NCBI GenBank assembly: GCA_028281705.1
Contig: JANQJH010000538.1
Location: 1 to 49,434 of the forward strand
DNA length: 49,434 nucleotides
From: Verrucomicrobiales bacterium
Lineage (GTDB): Bacteria > Verrucomicrobiota > Verrucomicrobiia > Verrucomicrobiales > DEV007
Direction: 5' to 3'
The position numbers and the translations under genes are program-made. Below, piece after piece: positions 44,767 to 49,434 of the stretch. The notes under the pieces are model-generated. The model saw only the letters and a program-made list of their open reading frames with translations, made no database searches and was not told the origin of the DNA. How positions within the stretch are numbered: the first letter of the stretch is position 1; each line of letters opens with the position of its first letter.

Positions 44767-45195
44767 ATGAAGGCTTTCTCACACTGCTTCGACCTGGCTG
44801 CCACTGAGAAGGCCATTTTCGAGTTCAATGCCAGGGCCACTCAGTGCCTCGAGTCCGAAAATGTTCCCCCGGGTCCATCGACGTCCATCCAACTGGCACT
44901 TGAAGAACTTCTCCTCAACGTCCACCACCACGGTCAGCTCAAGGGCGAGGCCAGCATCGAAGTCATTCTCGCTTCCGACGGCCAGACCCTGTCCCTCACC
45001 ATTCGGGATCGCGGTCTACCGTTCGATCCTTTGGGGGCTTCAGCTCCCGATCATTCGATCCCGCATGAAGACCGCCCCATCGGCGGACTCGGCATCCATC
45101 TCGTTCGACAAACAAGCGATCGATTCGAATACGAGCGCGTCGACGGCGAGAACATCGTTCGCGTCTTCTGGAAGGTCGGCTCTGAAGACAGCTGA
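44767..45195 (+). CDS. RsbW-like HATPase (serine kinase of a partner-switching system)
   Basis: 142 aa from ATG 44767; a TTG at 44740 that overlaps the upstream stop (TTGA) is an alternative start. The N-box LALEELLLNVHHHG (43-56, Asn51), G1 box IRDRGLPFDP (Asp81) and G2 region IGGLGIHLVRQTSD (105-118) show an intact GHKL ATP-binding site without a histidine-kinase dimerisation domain, as in RsbW/SpoIIAB. Such proteins phosphorylate STAS partners on serine. Its stop is 8 bases from the stop of the convergent phosphatase gene. Confidence 0.92.
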   Translation: MKAFSHCFDLAATEKAIFEFNARATQCLESENVPPGPSTSIQLALEELLLNVHHHGQLKGEASIEVILASDGQTLSLTIRDRGLPFDPLGASAPDHSIPHEDRPIGGLGIHLVRQTSDRFEYERVDGENIVRVFWKVGSEDS

Positions 45196-45203
45196 GGACG
45201 TCA

Positions 45204-46433
45204 TTAAAACCGCAGCCTGATGATGGAATAATCATCATCAAACGGCCGGTAGCGATTCTCCTTCGAAGCCCATGCCTTCAATCGATCCAACCCGTCTTCC
45301 TCAGCTGCCACCACGACCGCTTCACGCTCGAAATCCTCGAGGTCGACCAGGGAGCCGTCTGCCCGAGTGAGTTCGTAGACGCCATCACAGAAAACCAGCA
45401 GAACCTCACCCGGCGCAATCTCCACCTCCTCTTGAGTAAACTCCCGATCGGAAAAAATGCCCAGGCCGGGAGAGGGAGTCCGCAGTTGCTTGGATCCTCC
45501 CGGCGCTCCCGTTCCCAAGAGCAATGCCGGCGGATGGCCACCGCTGGCGTATTTGAGTCGGCGATCCGTGGTCTCATAGACCCCGTACCAAGCCGTGAAG
45601 TACATGTCATTTTGGCCCTCCATGGGGAAGGCCGCATTCAAGGCGGCCAACACTTCTCGGGGCTGTCGAACATCCGTATTCGCATGCGATTGCGACCGCA
45701 GCATATTGATCACACTCGCCGCTAACAAAGAGGCACCCACCCCATGTCCGCAGACATCAATCAGATAAACGGCAAAATGAGTCTCATCGATCCAGTGGTA
45801 GCCAAAGGCGTCTCCACCAAGTTCCGTCGAGGCAATGTACTCCCAATCGACGCGAATGGGCGCTTCCTCAAACTCGGGCAACAACGAACGCAGATAGTGG
45901 ACGGCCTCGTCCAGTTCAGTCGTGAGCCGCTGCTGCACATTCTCCATCACCGAGAGATAGGCCTTGTCCTGGTCTCTCAGGAACTTCTTCTCCAGAGAGG
46001 CACCAATGCGGGCGCGAAGAAGCGTCGGATTGACCGGCTTGCACAAGAAATCTTCCGCACCCGAGGCAATGCATCGAATCACACTGTCCGTTTCCTCCAA
46101 TGCGGAAATCATGATCACCGGGATATCACGCAAGGCTCCGTCCTCCTTCAGGATCCGTAGCATTTCGATACCGTCAATCCCTGACATCATGACATCAAGC
46201 AATACGAGATCGAACGAATCGCTCCTCAAAAGCGTCAACGCGGATTCGCCATCGCCTACCCCCGTCGCCGCGTGACCCTGAGCCTGGAGCGAGGACTCGA
46301 GAGCCTTCAGGTTAGCCTCATCGTCATCGACCACGAGCACCTTCCCGCTGCTCGTATCGCCGAGAGTCCACTCTCTCTTTCTGTCCTGATCGAAGGTCAT
46401 CATGCAGAGCAATATCGAAGCGTTTGTCTTCAT
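45204..46433 (-). CDS. response regulator with PP2C/SpoIIE (RsbU-like) phosphatase output
   Basis: 409 aa from ATG 46433; ATG 46403 is also possible. The receiver domain, about 31-150, has acidic VDDDEAN, phospho-acceptor Asp80 in LVLLDVMMSG and Lys132 in CKPVNP. A coiled linker (about 150-185) leads to a PP2C-type SpoIIE domain with metal Asp208 in GGDAFGY and Asp226 in DVCGHGVGASLLA, then FCDGVYELT near 355 and the closing DDDYSIIRLRF. RsbU-type phosphatases dephosphorylate STAS proteins, so this is the natural opponent of the HATPase. The gene is convergent with the operon; no histidine kinase is adjacent, so its input is unknown. Confidence 0.93.
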   Translation of the reverse strand: MKTNASILLCMMTFDQDRKREWTLGDTSSGKVLVVDDDEANLKALESSLQAQGHAATGVGDGESALTLLRSDSFDLVLLDVMMSGIDGIEMLRILKEDGALRDIPVIMISALEETDSVIRCIASGAEDFLCKPVNPTLLRARIGASLEKKFLRDQDKAYLSVMENVQQRLTTELDEAVHYLRSLLPEFEEAPIRVDWEYIASTELGGDAFGYHWIDETHFAVYLIDVCGHGVGASLLAASVINMLRSQSHANTDVRQPREVLAALNAAFPMEGQNDMYFTAWYGVYETTDRRLKYASGGHPPALLLGTGAPGGSKQLRTPSPGLGIFSDREFTQEEVEIAPGEVLLVFCDGVYELTRADGSLVDLEDFEREAVVVAAEEDGLDRLKAWASKENRYRPFDDDYSIIRLRF

Positions 46434-46459
46434 CGACAGCGAGATAGGCCCGACACTTC

Positions 46460-46488
46460 CTAATCCATCATGCCGCCCTTCCCGTCAA
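46460..46488 (-). promoter_or_regulatory. possible promoter of the receiver-PP2C gene
   Basis: On the minus strand TTGACG (46488-46483) and GATTAG (46465-46460) are 17 bases apart, ending 26 bases before the ATG at 46433. The minus-10 match is weak. A perfect 6-bp hairpin (cgagtg/cactcg, 46518-46535) sits just upstream. The 191-base gap after xseA is otherwise empty. Confidence 0.3.
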
Positions 46489-46624
46489 CCGTGAGAATTC
46501 ACGCAATCAGGGATCTGCGAGTGCCAGGCCACTCGGACCGCCATTCTTCCACAACAATGAACCGTGGGATCGGCGCTAGAGAGGGTATCCGGCCGATCCA
46601 GTCGCTCTCAATGTCTCGCTCTTT

Positions 46625-47968
46625 CTACGAACGCTCTTCATCCACCGTCAGTGAAGCCTCGCCGTCCTGCAATCGAGCGATCACGGCTTGACCGGGCGAG
46701 AGCTGATCGACCGAAACGACAGGGTGTCTCTTCTCATCCAAGAGCAGACTGTATCCCCGCGCCAAGGTCTGCTCAGGTCCAAGCGCACGCAGATGACGCT
46801 CCGCGGATGCCAGTCTGTCCTCACCCGTTCTCAGGTGGCGCCCGGCCGCCTGTTGAAGCCGCGCTCGTCTGTCGGCCAACTGTTCCTCGAGACGATCCAA
46901 CTGCTTCGCCGGCGCCAACAATCCCAGGGCTCTTTCCAGTGCGATCAAGTGCTGCCTCCGCTCACGCCCGCCACGCCGCACCGCCTCCTCGAGGTCTCCC
47001 GCGAGTTCATCCAGGCGCTGCGTCCACTCGTCAAGACGGCGTCTGGGCAACTGAAACGCCCCGCCGCGTCGGATCCAATCAAGGCGTTCGCCCAAGTAGC
47101 GAAGACGCCGATCGACGAGTTGGCCTAACTGGCGGCGGCGTTCCCGGAGAAACTGGCGCAACTCCTTTTGATCCGGAGTCGTCAGTTCAGCCGCCGCACT
47201 TGGCGTCGGCGCCCGCAAATCGGCGACAAAATCGGCAATGGAAAAATCCGTTTCATGTCCCACGGCCGCCACCACCGGAACCGGGCAGGCCGCCACCGCT
47301 CTGGCAACCGCCTCTTCATTGAAACTCCACAAGTCCTCCAAGCTGCCGCCGCCCCGGGCAAGAATGATCGTGTCGATGTCATCCCGGCTCCCAAGGTGCT
47401 CCAGGGCTTCCATGATTTCCAAGTAAGCCCCGTCCCCCTGCACCCGGACAGGGAAGAGCAGGACTTCGACCCACGGGGCGCGGCGTTTGAGAACCGACAA
47501 GAGATCGCGAATGACGGCGCCCGTCGGAGAGGTGACGATCCCCAGCCGATGAGGGAACTTGGGAATCGGCCTCTTCCGATCAACATCAAACAAGCCTTCC
47601 TGACGAAGTTTCAACTTCAAGGCCTCGAAGCGCTCGTTCAAATCACCGGCCCCGATGGCGCGCGCCTCTTTCACCACTAACTGATACTGACCCCGAGCCT
47701 CATACAAACTGATGTCTCCAAAGAGGCGCAGCTTCATCCCGTCCCGAATCGGCGTCCGGTTGTTCCACGCATGTCCCCGGAAAAAAACACAACTCAGCTG
47801 GGCCTGGGCGTCTTTGAGAGTGAAGTACTGATGCCCCGAAGCCTGCTTGCGATGATTGCTCACTTCACCCTCGACCCACACGGCATCAAAGCGATTCTCT
47901 AACAGTGACCTGATCGCTCGCGTGAGCTGACTGACCGAGTGGATCTCCATACGGCAGCCACGTAACAT
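46625..47968 (-). CDS. xseA: exodeoxyribonuclease VII large subunit
   Basis: 447 aa from ATG 47968 (preceded by tcgggggc); ATG 47950 (MEIHSVSQLTRAIRSLLE) gives the more conserved start. XseA with XseB degrades single-stranded DNA. The N-terminal OB fold is seen in VWVEGEVSNHRKQASGHQYF and LSCVFFRG, the catalytic domain in GIVTSPTGAVIRDLLSVLKR, LARGGGSLEDLWSFNEE and VGHETDFSIADFVADLRAPT, and the C-terminus is a long arginine-rich coiled coil ending with YSLLLDEKRHPVVSVDQL. No xseB is seen downstream. Divergent from the dehydrogenase gene with 62 bases between starts. Confidence 0.95.
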   Translation of the reverse strand: MLRGCRMEIHSVSQLTRAIRSLLENRFDAVWVEGEVSNHRKQASGHQYFTLKDAQAQLSCVFFRGHAWNNRTPIRDGMKLRLFGDISLYEARGQYQLVVKEARAIGAGDLNERFEALKLKLRQEGLFDVDRKRPIPKFPHRLGIVTSPTGAVIRDLLSVLKRRAPWVEVLLFPVRVQGDGAYLEIMEALEHLGSRDDIDTIILARGGGSLEDLWSFNEEAVARAVAACPVPVVAAVGHETDFSIADFVADLRAPTPSAAAELTTPDQKELRQFLRERRRQLGQLVDRRLRYLGERLDWIRRGGAFQLPRRRLDEWTQRLDELAGDLEEAVRRGGRERRQHLIALERALGLLAPAKQLDRLEEQLADRRARLQQAAGRHLRTGEDRLASAERHLRALGPEQTLARGYSLLLDEKRHPVVSVDQLSPGQAVIARLQDGEASLTVDEERS

Positions 47969-48030
47969 GCCCCCGATGCCGGTTCAACCTAGCGTTTGAC
48001 GGCGAGGGCGACTACCGACAGGATGTGGCC

Positions 48031-49434
48031 ATGAATTTGGAAGGACACTCGATCATCGGAAATCGCGCCACCTCGGGCACCGGCGCCCCATCGCAAGCGA
48101 CCAACCCGGCCACCGGCGAGTCCCTGGCGCCGACTTATCACGAGGTCGATGGAGACCAGGTCAACCGCGCCGTCGCGCTGGCCGCTACGGCCTTTCCCAT
48201 CTATCGGAAAGTCTCCGGCAAGGACCGTGCGGGTTTTCTCCGGGCGATCGCCGAGGAAATCGAAAGCCGCGCCGATGCCCTGGCTGAGCGAGGTCCCCTG
48301 GAAACCGGTCTCCCGGAAGGGAGAATCCGGATGGAGACGGGACGCACCTGCGGACAGCTACGGCTCTTCGCCGATCTCATCGAGGACGGCTCCTGGGTCG
48401 ACGCCCGTATCGACCACGCCAACCCCGATCGCGAGCCCATTCCCAAGCCGGATGTGCGCTCCATGCTGCAGCCCCTGGGTCCCGTCGCGGTCTTTTGCGC
48501 GAGCAATTTCCCCCTCGCCTTCTCCGTCGCCGGTGGCGACACGGCCTCGGCGCTGGCCGCGGGCTGTCCCGTGATCGTCAAGGCGCACCACTCCCATCCC
48601 GGTCTGGCCGAACTCGTCGGTCAGGCCGTCCAGGCCGCGGCGGCAGCCAAGGGCATGCCTGAAGGCGTCTTTTCTCTTCTCTTCGGCGGCGGACGCACCG
48701 TGGGCGCTACCTTGGTGCAACACCCCAACATTCGTGCCGTGGGCTTCACCGGCTCCCTCTCCGGCGGCCGGGCGCTGATGGACCTCGCGGCCGCCCGTCC
48801 CGAGCCCATCCCCGTCTACGCCGAAATGGGCAGCCTCAATCCCGTCTTCATCCTGCCCCAGGCCATGGCCGAGCGTGGCGAGGTCATCGCCGAGGGCCTG
48901 AGCGGATCCGTCACCCTGGGCGTGGGTCAGTTCTGCACCTGTCCCGGCCTCGTCGTGGCCGCCTCGGACGAACACACCGCCTCCTTTGCCAAGGGCCTGG
49001 CTGGAAAGCAGAAAGAAGCCGCGCCCGCCGTGATGCTCAATGCCGGCATCCACGCCGCCTACGAGAAGGGTGTCACCCAACTCCAGGAACATGGAGCCGT
49101 CGAGGCCCTGGCGGCGCCGGAAACGCAATCGGCCTGTCTCGGTGACCCCGCCCTTTTCACCGTGGCCGCCAAAGATTTTATCGGCGATGCCCTTCTCAGC
49201 GCCGAAGTCTTCGGCCCCTCCACCACTCTGGTCACCCACGGTTCCAAGGAAGAATTGTTAGCCCTGGCACAACAGCTGGAAGGCCACCTCACCGGCACGG
49301 TGCACGGAACCGAGGCGGATTTGGAGGCCAATCGTGATCTGTTAGACATCCTGGAAACCAAGGTGGGCCGCCTCATTTTCAACGGCTACCCCACCGGTGT
49401 GGAAGTCTGTCACGCCATGGTGCACGGCGGCCCC
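48031..49434 (+). CDS. aldehyde dehydrogenase, 2,5-dioxovalerate (ketoglutarate semialdehyde) type, partial
   Basis: 468 codons visible, open to the window edge; the family is about 520 aa, so roughly the last tenth is missing. ATG 48031 is preceded by AGGA. Features: ATNPATGESLAPTYHE near 25-40, FCASNFPLAFSVAGGDTASA (NAD(P)-binding), the GFTGS turn, catalytic Glu in AEMGSLNPVFI and catalytic Cys in GQFCTCPG. The CTCPG form and the AEMGSLNP motif are typical of the semialdehyde dehydrogenases that finish non-phosphorylated pentose/sugar-acid pathways by making 2-oxoglutarate. Substrate is inferred from family likeness. Confidence 0.9.
   Translation, partial: MNLEGHSIIGNRATSGTGAPSQATNPATGESLAPTYHEVDGDQVNRAVALAATAFPIYRKVSGKDRAGFLRAIAEEIESRADALAERGPLETGLPEGRIRMETGRTCGQLRLFADLIEDGSWVDARIDHANPDREPIPKPDVRSMLQPLGPVAVFCASNFPLAFSVAGGDTASALAAGCPVIVKAHHSHPGLAELVGQAVQAAAAAKGMPEGVFSLLFGGGRTVGATLVQHPNIRAVGFTGSLSGGRALMDLAAARPEPIPVYAEMGSLNPVFILPQAMAERGEVIAEGLSGSVTLGVGQFCTCPGLVVAASDEHTASFAKGLAGKQKEAAPAVMLNAGIHAAYEKGVTQLQEHGAVEALAAPETQSACLGDPALFTVAAKDFIGDALLSAEVFGPSTTLVTHGSKEELLALAQQLEGHLTGTVHGTEADLEANRDLLDILETKVGRLIFNGYPTGVEVCHAMVHGGP

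Noticed and set aside
46518..46540. Sigma-54 promoter upstream of the receiver-PP2C gene (TGGCAC on the minus strand)
   Set aside because: The downstream TTGC element at the required spacing is absent; the TGGCAC is part of a hairpin.
1..49434. CRISPR arrays, tRNA or rRNA genes, complete insertion sequences
   Set aside because: Looked for regularly spaced repeats, cloverleaf-like segments and transposase motifs; none found by eye.

Overview
The window looks like chromosomal DNA of a GC-rich bacterium of the PVC group, most likely Verrucomicrobiota. This rests on gene content read by eye (giant secreted lamin-tail/CotH proteins, a hydrazine-synthase-alpha-like cytochrome, a redoxin/cytochrome/monooxygenase fusion, a GxxExxY protein), not on a marker-gene tree. 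About 30 protein genes are supported. I saw no rRNA, tRNA, CRISPR array or intact insertion sequence.

Layout. 0.5-10.9 kb (minus): two very large exported proteins, a repeat protein of about 1860 aa and a CotH-kinase/lamin-tail protein of about 1577 aa. 11.0-12.5 kb (plus): membrane-anchored PQQ-type beta-propeller. 12.5-13.4 kb: repeat-rich, hairpin-rich non-coding segment beside a GxxExxY gene. 13.5-16.4 kb (plus): inositol catabolism genes iolC and iolD. 16.4-19.0 kb (minus): a short SecA. 19.0-21.5 kb: tandem hairpin repeat, a doubtful small secreted ORF, a TIM-barrel sugar isomerase, a GlsB-like membrane protein and a Uma2 nuclease. 21.6-29.3 kb (plus): multi-domain cytochrome, PPDK/Rph-like phosphotransferase, redoxin-cytochrome-monooxygenase protein. 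29.5-36.3 kb (minus): folE2, rpsR, rpmG, VOC protein, recF, HExxH membrane protein, GntP permease, glycerol facilitator, methyltransferase. 36.4-45.2 kb (plus): a seven-gene transport and signalling operon, met head-on by a receiver-PP2C phosphatase gene. 46.6-48.0 kb (minus): xseA. 48.0 kb to the edge (plus): aldehyde dehydrogenase, cut by the window end.

The most unusual part is 36.4-46.4 kb. One operon encodes a substrate-binding protein with three tandem ABC_sub_bind domains, a STAS domain fused to an unrecognised domain, an ABC permease, an ABC ATPase, an NCS2-type permease with a cytoplasmic tail resembling a degenerate HATPase domain, a free STAS protein and an RsbW-like HATPase. The convergent gene encodes the matching kind of phosphatase (receiver plus SpoIIE/RsbU domain). 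Together these are all the parts of a partner-switching circuit embedded in a transport operon, with two signalling modules fused to or co-transcribed with transporter subunits. Its leader contains mutually exclusive hairpins and an operator-like palindrome. Function is inferred, not shown.

A second theme is that folE2, rpsR and rpmG are adjacent and both ribosomal proteins lack zinc-binding cysteine pairs, as in zinc-sparing clusters. A third is sugar/polyol use: iolC, iolD, TIM-barrel isomerase, GntP, GlpF and a ketoglutarate-semialdehyde-type dehydrogenase are scattered through the window.
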